From positions 186,001 through 250,000 of the forward strand of contig NZ_ABLD01000003.1 in NCBI RefSeq assembly GCF_000172415.1: a stretch of 64,000 nucleotides of DNA, read 5' to 3'. Positions 47,947 to 57,091 of this stretch are shown here, piece by piece (the first letter of the stretch is position 1; each line of letters opens with the position of its first letter). The translations under genes were made by a program, and so were the position numbers. The notes below the pieces were generated by a model. The model was not told where the DNA came from. It did not search any database and worked only from the letters and a program-made list of their open reading frames with translations. This stretch comes from Paraburkholderia graminis C4D1M (lineage in GTDB: Bacteria > Pseudomonadota > Gammaproteobacteria > Burkholderiales > Burkholderiaceae).

Positions 47947-49857
47947 TCAACGCGCCGGCAGTTCCGCGCTGTCAGGCATCGCCGCAGCGCCGGCACTCTC
48001 CACCGCTTCCGACGTCTCAGCCGCGCGTTGCTGCTGCAACGCCCACATCTGCGCGAACAGGCCGTTTGCGCGCAACAGTTCGGCATGCGTGCCGCGCTCG
48101 ACGATGCGCCCCTTGTCCATCACGATGATCTGCTGAGCGTGCACGACCGTCGACAGCCGGTGCGCGATGATCAGCGTCGTGCGTTCGCGCGCGATCTGAT
48201 CGAGCTCGTGCTGGATCGCGCGTTCCGAACGTGAATCGAGCGCGGAGGTCGCCTCGTCGAACAGTAGAATCGGCGGATTCTTGAGGATGGTCCGCGCAAT
48301 CGCGACGCGCTGCTTCTCGCCGCCCGAGAGCTTCAGGCCGCGCTCGCCGACCGGCGTGTCATAGCCTTTCGGCAGTCCTTCGATGAACTCGTGGATATGC
48401 GCCGCGCGCGCCGCCGCGATCACTTCGTCGCGCGTCGCCGACGGCCGTCCATAAGCGATGTTGTAGTAGATCGAATCGTTGAACAGCACCGTGTCCTGCG
48501 GCACCGTGCCGATCGACGCGCGCAGCGATGCCTGCGCGACGTCGCGAATATCCTGACCGTCGATGGTGATCGCGCCGCCCGTCGCGCGATCCAGATCGTA
48601 GAAGCGGAACATCAGCCGCGCGAGCGTCGACTTGCCCGAGCCGCTATGCCCGACCACCGCCGTCGTGGTGCCCGCCGCAATCGTGAAGCTCACATCGTGC
48701 AGAATCTGCCGCGCCGGCTCGTATGAAAAGTTGACGTGCTCGAAACGCACTTGCCCGCCGCTCACTCGCAGCGCGGGCGCGCCCGGCACATCGGGCACTT
48801 CCTGCGCGGCGCCGAGCAGCGTGAACATGCGGTCCATGTCGGTGAGACTTTGCTTCAGTTCGCGATACACGACGCCCAAGAAATTCAGCGGAATATAAAG
48901 CTGCAGCATGAACGTGTTGATCAGCACGAGATCGCCGAGCGTGAGGCGCCCGGCCATCACGCCTTCGGTCGCGCGCCACAGAATGAACACGAGCCCCGTG
49001 CCGATGATCGCCTGCTGCCCGAAGTTCAGCGCCGACAGCGAGCGCTGCGACTTGATCGCCGCGGTGCGATAGCGCTTCAGGTTCTCGTCGTAACGGCTCG
49101 CTTCCCACTCTTCATTGCCGAAGTATTTGACGGTTTCATAGTTAAGCAAGGAGTCGATCGCGCGCGAGTTCGCCTTCGAATCGAGCTCGTTCATCGTGCG
49201 GCGAAAATGCGTGCGCCACTCGGTTACCTTCACCGTGAAGACGATGTACACGGCCAGCGCCACGAACGTGACCGCGGCGTAATACGCCTCGTATTTGACG
49301 ACGAAGAAGCCGAGCACGAGGCCGACTTCGACGAGCGTCGGCAGAATGCTGTACAGCGAATACGAAATGAGTTGCGTGATGCCGCGCGTGCCGCGTTCGA
49401 TGTCGCGCGACATGCCGCCCGTTTGCCGCTCGAGATGAAAGCGCAACGACAGGCCATGCAGATGCCGGAACACCTTGAGCGCGAGTTGCCGCACGGCGCT
49501 TTCGGTGACTTTCGAAAAGAGGATTTCGCGCAACTCGGTGAAGAGCGACGTGGAGAGCCGCACCACCGCATAGGCGACCACCAGCAAGCCGACGCCGCCG
49601 AGCAGCACGATGCCCGGCGAATCGTGCGCGCGGCCAAGCGCCGTGAGATGCTGCACGGACGCGAGACTGTCGACGATCCGCTTCATCACGATCGGCACGC
49701 CGAGGTTCGCGATCTTCGCGCCGATCAGGCAGCTCAGCGCGAACGCGACACGCCATTTGTACGTGGCGAGATACGGCAGCAGAGACAGGATCGTCTGCCA
49801 GTCGTTGCGCGGCTGGGTGGAAATCGGCGAGGGTTCGGACGGAAGCGAGCGGCGCAT
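47947..49857 (-). CDS. Atm1/HMT1-type ABC exporter (fused membrane and ATPase domains)
   Basis: Predicted 636 aa. Six membrane helices in residues 25-330, with the Atm1-type signature DSLLNYETVKYFGNEEWEA; ATPase domain with Walker A GHSGSGKST, Q-loop PQDTVLF, signature LSGGEKQR, Walker B ILLFDEATSALD and H-loop IAHRLST. Atm1-like proteins of bacteria export glutathione-metal or glutathione-persulfide compounds; that substrate is known for the family and inferred here. Two chains make a working transporter. The C-terminal 30 residues are an Ala/Glu/Ser tail. It is convergent with murU. Confidence 0.93.
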   Translation of the reverse strand: MRRSLPSEPSPISTQPRNDWQTILSLLPYLATYKWRVAFALSCLIGAKIANLGVPIVMKRIVDSLASVQHLTALGRAHDSPGIVLLGGVGLLVVAYAVVRLSTSLFTELREILFSKVTESAVRQLALKVFRHLHGLSLRFHLERQTGGMSRDIERGTRGITQLISYSLYSILPTLVEVGLVLGFFVVKYEAYYAAVTFVALAVYIVFTVKVTEWRTHFRRTMNELDSKANSRAIDSLLNYETVKYFGNEEWEASRYDENLKRYRTAAIKSQRSLSALNFGQQAIIGTGLVFILWRATEGVMAGRLTLGDLVLINTFMLQLYIPLNFLGVVYRELKQSLTDMDRMFTLLGAAQEVPDVPGAPALRVSGGQVRFEHVNFSYEPARQILHDVSFTIAAGTTTAVVGHSGSGKSTLARLMFRFYDLDRATGGAITIDGQDIRDVAQASLRASIGTVPQDTVLFNDSIYYNIAYGRPSATRDEVIAAARAAHIHEFIEGLPKGYDTPVGERGLKLSGGEKQRVAIARTILKNPPILLFDEATSALDSRSERAIQHELDQIARERTTLIIAHRLSTVVHAQQIIVMDKGRIVERGTHAELLRANGLFAQMWALQQQRAAETSEAVESAGAAAMPDSAELPAR

Positions 49858-50150
49858 GGATTGGGCTGGGGAGATATGGAAATGCCGGAGTTCGCAGCGG
49901 CCGCGACCGCCACGCGCGCGCCGCCAACTGCCGGCGCACGGGGCCTGTCGCGACCCGACTGGGCGCTTTCCCGTACAATTCCTGATCGTTCTATTGTCGC
50001 AGAAGCCGGCTAGCGCCGCTTTTCATCGGCGAGACGGCTCGTTATGGCTGGACGTTGGGCGCGGCTCTGCTGTTTGGCAATGTCCGCGGCTTGCGTCGTG
50101 AGCCGCGCCGGCCAGGCGAATCAAACCAACACGCGTTTCCAGGGTAACTG

Positions 50151-50546
50151 ATGACCGATATTCTCCAACTCCCGCAAAAGCCTTGCGCGCTGCGCGTCAT
50201 GCCGCAGCCGGCCGACGCCAATATCCACGGCGACGTGTTCGGCGGCTGGATCATGGCGCAGGTGGACATTGCCGGCTCGATCCCGGCAAGCCGCCGCGCG
50301 AACGGGCGAGTCGCGACCATCGCGGTCAATTCGTTCCTCTTCAAGCAGCCGGTGTTCGTCGGCGATCTGCTGAGCTTTTATGCGGACATCGTGAAGACGG
50401 GCAATACGTCCATCACCGTTTCCGTCGAGGTCTACGCGCAACGTATGAGCCTCGCGGAAGACATCGTCAAAGTGACGGAGGCCACGCTGACCTACGTCGC
50501 CACCGACAGCGACCGCCGTCCGCGCGCACTGCCCGCGCTCGACTGA
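50151..50546 (+). CDS. Hotdog-fold acyl-CoA thioesterase (YciA-like)
   Basis: Predicted 131 aa. The active region is NIHGDVFGGWIMAQVDIAGSIPA, with the catalytic aspartate in D39 of AQVDIAG, and TIAVNSFLFKQPVFVGDLLSFYADIV, as in YciA/BACH-type enzymes that hydrolyse acyl-CoA of various chain lengths. The ATG at 50151 overlaps the stop of a possible 35-codon upstream ORF (TGATG). It is divergent from the ABC exporter across 293 bp. Confidence 0.92.
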   Translation: MTDILQLPQKPCALRVMPQPADANIHGDVFGGWIMAQVDIAGSIPASRRANGRVATIAVNSFLFKQPVFVGDLLSFYADIVKTGNTSITVSVEVYAQRMSLAEDIVKVTEATLTYVATDSDRRPRALPALD

Positions 50547-50598
50547 AACGCGCCGAATCCGCCCCAACGCGCCGAACCCGCCTGACCGCATCGCGGCG

Positions 50599-51519
50599 CT
50601 ATTGATCCCCAAGCGCCGCATTCGCGCGCAGATATGCGTCGACCTGTCCTTCGATCCACTGCGCGAAATGCGCCTGCTGCGCAGTGAGCGTTTCGCGCTG
50701 CTGCCACACGAGCCAGTACGGATAGCGATAAGGCACGCGAACCCGCGTGATCTGCACCAGCTCGCCGCGCGCAAGCGCGTGCGCGACCAGGCTGCGCCGC
50801 TCGAGCGCAACGCCCTGGCCGAGCAATACCGCGCCGATCACGACGTTCGAATCGTTCGCGGACAACACCACGCGCGCGGCATCCGGTTGCGCGACCTTCG
50901 CGGCTTCGCACCAGTCGGCCCACGGCGCGTCGGGACTCGAAATCAGCGGACACGCGATCACCTCTTCGGCCGTGACCGGCAAGCGGCCACCTGGCGCGAG
51001 CGCGAAATGCGGCGCGGCGACCACGATCATTTCATCGTCGAATAGCTTTTGATGCGCGACGTCGGGCCAATGGCCCTGGCCCATGCGAATGCCGACATCG
51101 CTCGCACCGTGGCGCAAATCTTCAAGCTGCAAACTCGTCACGAGACGAACGCGGTAATACGGATGCGCGTCGCGAAAGTCCGGCAGACGCGGCACGAGCC
51201 AATGCTGCGCGAACGACGGCAACGTTGCGATCACCAGTTCGCTGTCGTGCGGACGCGCGAGCACGCGGCGCGTGGCCTGCGTGATGTCGCGCAGCGCCGC
51301 GCGGATTTCGAGCGCGTAGAGACGGCCTTCGTCGGTTGGACGCAGACCGCGCGCCTCGCGTACGAAAAGCGCGACGCCCATCGCCTCTTCGAGTACCTTG
51401 ATCTGCTGGCTCACCGCCGAATGCGTGACGTGCAACTCGCGGGCCGCCTGCGTGACGCCGCCGAGGCGCGCGACGGCCTCGAAGCAGCGCAGAGCGGTCA
51501 GGGGCGGAATGCGTTTCAT
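50599..51519 (-). CDS. LysR-family transcriptional regulator (GcvA-like)
   Basis: Predicted 306 aa from ATG 51519 (MKRIPPLTALRCFEAVARLG). It has a winged helix (LTHSAVSQQIKVLEE region, residues 18-60) and an effector-binding domain of the GcvA/AmpR type, with PSFAQHWLVPRLPDF and VALERRSLVAHALARGELV. It is divergent from a glutathione S-transferase gene 168 bp away and probably regulates it, as LysR proteins usually do. The ligand is unknown. A longer frame to 51891 runs over the GST gene and is rejected. Confidence 0.92.
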   Translation of the reverse strand: MKRIPPLTALRCFEAVARLGGVTQAARELHVTHSAVSQQIKVLEEAMGVALFVREARGLRPTDEGRLYALEIRAALRDITQATRRVLARPHDSELVIATLPSFAQHWLVPRLPDFRDAHPYYRVRLVTSLQLEDLRHGASDVGIRMGQGHWPDVAHQKLFDDEMIVVAAPHFALAPGGRLPVTAEEVIACPLISSPDAPWADWCEAAKVAQPDAARVVLSANDSNVVIGAVLLGQGVALERRSLVAHALARGELVQITRVRVPYRYPYWLVWQQRETLTAQQAHFAQWIEGQVDAYLRANAALGDQ

Positions 51520-51687
51520 GTAAGAGATTCTGACGTAAACCGTCGAATAATTTCGCTTTTTCTGCCACGCCCGGATGCTTAATCTATTGCGGTGAAGCGC
51601 GCCGCATGGACGCGGCGGGATGCGGCGACACGCAACGAGCGCCGCGACCCCACGGCGCATGATGATAGAACGTCTAACGGGACAGAC

Positions 51688-52302
51688 ATGAAACTGATCG
51701 GAATGCTCGACTCGCCTTACGTGCGCCGGGTCGCTATCTGCATGAAGATGCTCGGGCTCGAGTTCGAGCATGCGCCCATCTCGGTGTTCAGCACCTACGA
51801 CCAGTTCGCGGCCATCAACCCGGTCGTCAAGGCGCCGACGCTCGTCGCCGACAACGGCAAGACGGTGATGGACTCGACGGTGATCCTGCAATATCTCGCG
51901 TCGCTGGCCGGTCCGAAGCAGCGGCTATTTCCGTCGCATCCGGACGACTGCCTGCGCGCCGCGCGCCTCACCGGCCTCTCGCTCGCCGCGTGCGACAAGA
52001 GCGTGCAGATCGTCTACGAACGCAACCTGCGGCCGGCCGACAAGCAGCATGAACCGTGGATGGACCGTGTGCGTGCGCAAGTGCTCGCCGCCTACGCCGA
52101 GCTCGAACAGGAAGCCGCGGCGGCACCCTTGCCGACCGAGGCCGAGCGCTTCGGCGCGGCGGAAGTCACGGTCGCGGTCGCGTGGAATTTCACGCAGATG
52201 ATGCTGCCGCAGATCGTCAGCGCGAGCGCGCATCCGCATTTGCAGGCGTTTTCGGCGGCGGCGGAACAGTTGCCGGTTTTCGTGAGTACGCCAGCGGTGT
52301 GA
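51688..52302 (+). CDS. Glutathione S-transferase family protein
   Basis: Predicted 204 aa from ATG 51688 (MKLIGMLDSPYVRRVAICMK). An N-terminal thioredoxin fold with a serine (S9 in DSPYVRRV) in the catalytic position, the cis-proline segment VKAPTLVADNG and the glutathione-binding DSTVILQYL; the C-terminal half is helical. The substrate is unknown. It is divergent from the LysR gene and convergent with the PAS-GGDEF-EAL gene. Confidence 0.93.
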   Translation: MKLIGMLDSPYVRRVAICMKMLGLEFEHAPISVFSTYDQFAAINPVVKAPTLVADNGKTVMDSTVILQYLASLAGPKQRLFPSHPDDCLRAARLTGLSLAACDKSVQIVYERNLRPADKQHEPWMDRVRAQVLAAYAELEQEAAAAPLPTEAERFGAAEVTVAVAWNFTQMMLPQIVSASAHPHLQAFSAAAEQLPVFVSTPAV

Positions 52303-52329
52303 GCGCGAGGCGCAGGCGTTAGCCAGGCT

Positions 52330-55300
52330 TCAGGCCATCGCCGGCTCGTGCGCGGTGCCGCCTTTCATCAGCTCGGAGATCGCATCGGTCGACAAAGGCT
52401 TCGCGAAGTAGAAGCCTTGCATCTCGTCGCACGCGCGCTCCTTCAGAAAGTCGAGTTGCGCCGAGGTCTCGACGCCTTCGGCGATCACTTGCAGCTTCAA
52501 CGAATGCGCGAGTGCGATGATCGCCGAAGTAATGGTCTCGTCGTCGCCCGAGATGCCGATGTCGGACACGAACGAGCGGTCGATCTTCAGCCGGTCCACC
52601 GGAAAGCGCTTCAGATAGCTGAGGCTCGAATAGCCGGTGCCGAAGTCGTCGATTGCGAGGCCGATGCCCAGCGCGCTCAGTTCGTTGAGCATCGACACGG
52701 CTTCTTCGGCATTGCGCATGATCGCGCTTTCGGTCAGTTCCAGTTCCAGATATCGCGGCTCGAGCCCGGTTTCGTCGAGCACCTGCATCACGAGCTTGGC
52801 AATGTCGCGCTGCTGGAACACGCGCGCCGACAGGTTCACGGAAACGCGCGCCGGCGGCAAGCCGAGGTCTTGCCACGCCTTGTTTTGACGGCACGCTTCG
52901 CGCAGCACCCATTCCGACAGCGGGCCGATCAGCCCGCTTTCTTCGGCAACGGGAATGAACGACGACGGCGGCACGAGCCCGACTTCGGGATCGCGCCAGC
53001 GCACCAGCGCCTCGGTGCCGACAATCCGCCCGGTGTGAATATCGACTTGCGGCTGATAGTGCAGCAAGAACTGGTTGTCGCGCAGCGCGCGCCGCAGACG
53101 CCGCTCCAGGTTAAGGCGCGCGCCCGCGCTCGCGTTCATCTCGGGCTGATAGAACTGGAACGTGTTGCGGCCCATGTCCTTCGCGCGATACATCGCGAGA
53201 TCGGCCTTTTTCATCAGCGTTTCGGCGTCGTCGCCGTCTTGCGGGAACAGGCTCGCGCCCAGGCTGCAGCCCACGTACAGTTCCGTTCCGTCGAGCCACA
53301 CCGGCTCCGAGATCGACGCGCGCACGCGCTCCATCCACGCAATCAGCGATTGTTCGTCGACGGTATCGGTCATCACGACCACGAACTCGTCGCCGCCGTG
53401 ACGCGCGACCGTATTGCTCGTGCGTGTGCAGCGCGCGAGCCGCTCCGCGACGACACCGAGCAGCCGGTCGCCGACGCTGTGGCCCAGGCTGTCGTTGACG
53501 TTCTTGAAGCCGTCGAGATCCATGAACACGACCGCGACGCCCTTGTGCTGCCGCTGCGCGACGATCAACGCATGCTGCAAGCGGTCGCGCAACAGGTTGC
53601 GATTCGGCAGGCGCGTGAGGCTGTCATAGTTGGCCTGATATTCGAGCTGTTCCTGATAGCGCATCAAGTCGGTGACATCGTTGATCACGCCGATGTGATG
53701 CGTGATGATGCCTTCGGCATCCGGCACCGGCGCGATGAAGAGCTGATTCCAGAACAGCGCGCCGTCCTTGCGATAGTTGCGCACCACCGCGCTCACTTCG
53801 CGATTCGCGGCGAGCGCCTCGCGGATCAGCGCGACGCCTTCCTGCTCGCGATCGTCGCGTTGCAGCACGCGGCAATCATGGCCGATCACCTCGGCGGGAT
53901 CGTAGCCCGTGATCCGCATGAAGGCCGGGTTCACGTATTCGATCAGATTGCCCGCCGGCGAAGGCGCCGTGATCAGAATCGCGTTGACGCTCGCATCGAG
54001 CGCGCGGCTTTGCAGACGCAGCGCGAGGTCGGCGCGCTTGCGCTCGGTGATGTCCGTGTACGAACCCAGCACGCCGATCACGCGGCCGTCGCCGTCGGTG
54101 AACGGCAGCTTGCTCGTGACCGTCGTGCGGTGCACGCCGTCTATCACCACGTCGACTTCGAAGTTCATCTTCGGCACGCCCGTGCCGACCACTTCCCTGT
54201 CGTGCGCGTTCAGCAATTCGGCGAACGCCCGCCACGGCATGTCGGCGTCGCTCTTGCCGACCACCTGCTCGGGATACGACAGACCCGCGTCGCGCGCGAA
54301 CGCCATGTTGCAGCCGAGATAGCGCGACTCCAGGTCTTTCCAGAAAATGCGCTGCGGGATGTTGTCGATCACCGCTTCGAGCATCTGGTTCGAGCGCTGC
54401 GCCTCGGCTTCGGCGTTGATCTGCTCGGTGACGTCGTCGGCGAGAACGAAGAACGCGGCACGGCCCATGAAGTTCAGCGCGTGATAGGAGATGTCCGCGC
54501 TGATCACCGAGCCGTCCTTGCGCCGGTGATGCCAGATGCCCGCCATCGTGCGCCCGCGCTCGGCGCTGTCGGCGCGCTGCAAATGCGACTCGAGCCGCCC
54601 GATCTCGCTATTGGGCCGGATCGCGCGAATCGTCATGTCGAGAAACTCGCTCTCCGAATAGCCGTACTGCTTGATCGCGGCCGAATTGACGGCGAGAAAG
54701 CGCAGCGTCGCGCGCTCGAAGATATACATCGGCACCGGATGATCGTCGAACAGGCTGCGAAAGCGCTCGTCGTTGCGGCCGAGCGCGCGCACGCTGTGCA
54801 GCTTCTTGCGCGCGCTGCTTTCGCGTGCGCCGAAGGTGAAGATCAGGAGCGCCGCGCCCGCCAGCATCGTCGCGATCAGAAACAGCGCCGCGTGCCGCCG
54901 CTCCTTCGACGACGCCGCGAGCGACGCCTGCAACGCGCGGTTCTCGGCTGCCCGCAGCGCGGCGAGGCCCGCTTCGACACGCTGCAGCCCGAGCCCGGCA
55001 TGCATGTACGACGCCGCCGTCCATGCGCGCGAGGCGGCCGGCTCGTCGGCGTCGCGCGTGAGCAGTGCATCGCCGATGTCGCGTTGCAGCGCGCGCCGGT
55101 CCGCGCCGACCTGGGCGAGCGTGGCGAGCATCGCGGGTTCGTCGGCCAGTTCGCCCTGCAACTTGCTTTCCAGACTCGCGAGCGTCGCGTTCATCGTCGC
55201 GGCCGCGTCGACGGGCGGCGGATCGCCCGCGGCCTCGAGGCGGCCGAGCGCGGCGAGGCCGCCGTCGAGCGCCGACTGGTAGGCGTCGAGGCTCTGGCGA

Positions 55301-55440
55301 ACGTGCGTCGAATGCAGCATGCGCGCGTCGGCCTCACGCTGGCCGGCGATCTGCAAGCATGCGGCGAACACGTTTGCGCCGAGCGCGACGGCCACGACCG
55401 CTATGTTGATCAGCAGCCGCTTCGAGATGAAAGGAGTCAT
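52330..55440 (-). CDS. Membrane-bound PAS-GGDEF-EAL cyclic-di-GMP signalling protein
   Basis: Predicted 1036 aa from ATG 55440 (MTPFISKRLLINIAVVAVAL); ATG 55506 is an alternative. Two membrane helices (about 8-29 and 185-205) enclose a periplasmic helical sensor region. Three PAS domains follow (about 225-345, 360-480, 490-620), then GGDEF (about 635-795) with an intact RHGGDEF, and EAL (about 805-1030) with TEALVRWRDPEVG, LELELTESAIM, DDFGTGYSSLSYLKRFPVD and DRSFVSD. Both cyclase and phosphodiesterase residues look complete, so the net activity cannot be told from sequence. The frame upstream to 55629 overlaps the next gene. Confidence 0.93.
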   Translation of the reverse strand: MTPFISKRLLINIAVVAVALGANVFAACLQIAGQREADARMLHSTHVRQSLDAYQSALDGGLAALGRLEAAGDPPPVDAAATMNATLASLESKLQGELADEPAMLATLAQVGADRRALQRDIGDALLTRDADEPAASRAWTAASYMHAGLGLQRVEAGLAALRAAENRALQASLAASSKERRHAALFLIATMLAGAALLIFTFGARESSARKKLHSVRALGRNDERFRSLFDDHPVPMYIFERATLRFLAVNSAAIKQYGYSESEFLDMTIRAIRPNSEIGRLESHLQRADSAERGRTMAGIWHHRRKDGSVISADISYHALNFMGRAAFFVLADDVTEQINAEAEAQRSNQMLEAVIDNIPQRIFWKDLESRYLGCNMAFARDAGLSYPEQVVGKSDADMPWRAFAELLNAHDREVVGTGVPKMNFEVDVVIDGVHRTTVTSKLPFTDGDGRVIGVLGSYTDITERKRADLALRLQSRALDASVNAILITAPSPAGNLIEYVNPAFMRITGYDPAEVIGHDCRVLQRDDREQEGVALIREALAANREVSAVVRNYRKDGALFWNQLFIAPVPDAEGIITHHIGVINDVTDLMRYQEQLEYQANYDSLTRLPNRNLLRDRLQHALIVAQRQHKGVAVVFMDLDGFKNVNDSLGHSVGDRLLGVVAERLARCTRTSNTVARHGGDEFVVVMTDTVDEQSLIAWMERVRASISEPVWLDGTELYVGCSLGASLFPQDGDDAETLMKKADLAMYRAKDMGRNTFQFYQPEMNASAGARLNLERRLRRALRDNQFLLHYQPQVDIHTGRIVGTEALVRWRDPEVGLVPPSSFIPVAEESGLIGPLSEWVLREACRQNKAWQDLGLPPARVSVNLSARVFQQRDIAKLVMQVLDETGLEPRYLELELTESAIMRNAEEAVSMLNELSALGIGLAIDDFGTGYSSLSYLKRFPVDRLKIDRSFVSDIGISGDDETITSAIIALAHSLKLQVIAEGVETSAQLDFLKERACDEMQGFYFAKPLSTDAISELMKGGTAHEPAMA

Positions 55441-55612
55441 GGGTTCCGAACGTCGATCGTTCTTCGGGCGGGAGCGCGAGGCCGCTTGCGATGCGTCCGG
55501 CGGCATCGATGCGAGTCTTTTACGCGCTAACCTTTGGATAACGGCAGCGTTCGGAACAGGTTGAGGGTGGGAGGTGAAAAAAAGTTGGTGGGGTGCGCCT
55601 AGCCGGCCGCAC

Positions 55613-56089
55613 CTAGCCGGCCGCACCAAATTCCTTCATCGCCGGGATGAAGTCGTGGTTGATCTCCTGCTTGCGCGACAACTTCGCCAGCACGTAGCGC
55701 TTGAACGGTTCCAGCTCCGCCCACCGCGCGGCGCTCGGACCCGCGAGGCCCGCCAGCTTCGCCTGACGCTCGACGCTTTGAGGCACGCTCGCCGTGTCGC
55801 GCCACGCGGGCGCTTCGTCCGGCGTGAACCACTCCGGTTCGACGTTCGCGTGAGTGCGCAGCATCTCGAACAGCGCGTGATCGAAGTTGGGCTCGATCTC
55901 CGCATCGTCTTCGACGGGAAAACGCGCGAGCAGCTTGCGGTCCTCCAGCGGCAGCATTTGCCATTGCGCGAGCGAAATGCGCAGCCCGAAACGATCGAGA
56001 TTGAAGCGAACCGACATCGGGATGTAGGTGAAATTCTCCGACGACTCCACCTCGAAGTTGAACAGCAGCGGTGCTTCGTTGAGTCCCAT
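55613..56089 (-). CDS. Nitrate reductase-associated protein (NRAP family)
   Basis: Predicted 158 aa from ATG 56089 (MGLNEAPLLFNFEVESSENF), with AGGAA 6-7 nt upstream. LFNFEVESSENFTYIPMSVRFNLD, LRISLAQWQMLPLEDR and KRYVLAKLSRKQEINHDFIPAM match a small conserved protein found next to assimilatory nitrate reductase genes in beta-proteobacteria and cyanobacteria. Its biochemical role is not known. No nitrate reductase lies in the window, but fdhD is divergent from it, and both concern molybdenum enzymes. Confidence 0.85.
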   Translation of the reverse strand: MGLNEAPLLFNFEVESSENFTYIPMSVRFNLDRFGLRISLAQWQMLPLEDRKLLARFPVEDDAEIEPNFDHALFEMLRTHANVEPEWFTPDEAPAWRDTASVPQSVERQAKLAGLAGPSAARWAELEPFKRYVLAKLSRKQEINHDFIPAMKEFGAAG

Positions 56090-56212
56090 GACAGTTTCCT
56101 CTTGGATGACGGGCAACGCACAAGGCCAGCTTGAGGTATTTTAGAACCTTATTCGTGCGTCGGCGGCGCGGCATGGCCGGGCGCACGCACGGCATCAACG
56201 GAGTGAATCAGC

Positions 56213-57040
56213 GTGAACGAACTGCAAACAGGCCAGCCCGGCGCGGTGGAGCGTCAGGTGCACCGCCATCGCGGCGCGGCGGTCGAAACGGTCGCCGACC
56301 ACGTCGGCCAGGAGTGGCCGGTCGCGCTCGTCTTCAACGGCATCTCGCATGCGGTGATGATGTGCACGCCGCGCGATCTCGAAGCATTCGCCGTCGGCTT
56401 TGCGATTTCGGAAGGGATTGTCGAGCGCGGCAGCGACATTCAGGACATCGAGGTCGAACTGCATGACGACGGCGAATTGCCGCACGCCGAGGTGCAATTG
56501 CAGGTCGTGCAGCAGGCGTTCGTCGCACTGAAGGAAAAGCGCCGCGCGTTGGCCGGCCGCACCGGCTGCGGCGTGTGCGGCATCGAAAGCATCGATCTGC
56601 TCGATCTGAAGCCGGAACGCGTGCCCGATACCGGCTTTTTGCAGCGGCTCGCGCCCGACGCGATCGCGCGCGCGGCCCGCGAATTGCCCGCGCATCAGGC
56701 GTTGACGCGCCTCACCGGCGGCCTGCACGCCGCCGCGTGGTGCGACGCCGCGGGCGCGATCCGCTACGCGTTCGAAGACGTCGGCCGCCACAACGCGCTC
56801 GACAAACTGATCGGCCAGCTCGTGCTCGATCGCGCGGATACCAAAGAGGGCTTCGTGTTTCTGTCGAGCCGCGCGAGCTATGAACTCGTGCGCAAAGCCG
56901 CGCGCGTCGACGTGCCGATGCTCGCGACAATCTCCGCGCCGTCGTCGCTGGCGATTGCGATTGCCCGCAAGGCCGGCGTGCGGCTCGTCAGCTTCTGCCG
57001 CGAAACCAGCTACGTCGATTACGACACGGCGCAGCCCTGA
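56213..57040 (+). CDS. fdhD: Formate dehydrogenase sulfurtransferase FdhD
   Basis: Predicted 275 aa with GTG start at 56213; ACGGAGTG 8 nt upstream supports it. FdhD passes sulfur from IscS to the molybdenum cofactor of formate dehydrogenase. The sulfur-carrying cysteines are in TGCGVCGIES (C119 and C122), and GGLHAAAWCDAAG, FEDVGRHNALDKLIG and SRASYELVRKAA are family motifs. It is divergent from the NRAP gene. Formate dehydrogenase itself is not in the window. Confidence 0.95.
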   Translation: MNELQTGQPGAVERQVHRHRGAAVETVADHVGQEWPVALVFNGISHAVMMCTPRDLEAFAVGFAISEGIVERGSDIQDIEVELHDDGELPHAEVQLQVVQQAFVALKEKRRALAGRTGCGVCGIESIDLLDLKPERVPDTGFLQRLAPDAIARAARELPAHQALTRLTGGLHAAAWCDAAGAIRYAFEDVGRHNALDKLIGQLVLDRADTKEGFVFLSSRASYELVRKAARVDVPMLATISAPSSLAIAIARKAGVRLVSFCRETSYVDYDTAQP

Positions 57041-57091
57041 GCGGCTCCTGCGAGCATCGCCAAGTGGGCGCTTTGCAGCCGCCCCGCTCGT

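Noticed and set aside
50599..51891. Longer start for the LysR regulator, reaching 51891
   Set aside because: The extension runs antisense through the GST start and lacks a helix-turn-helix at its N-terminus; ATG 51519 gives the standard LysR start.
52348..55530. 1060-codon open frame on plus, antisense to the PAS-GGDEF-EAL gene
   Set aside because: The opposite strand has unmistakable GGDEF and EAL motifs; the antisense product is Arg/His/Asp-rich without recognisable folds.
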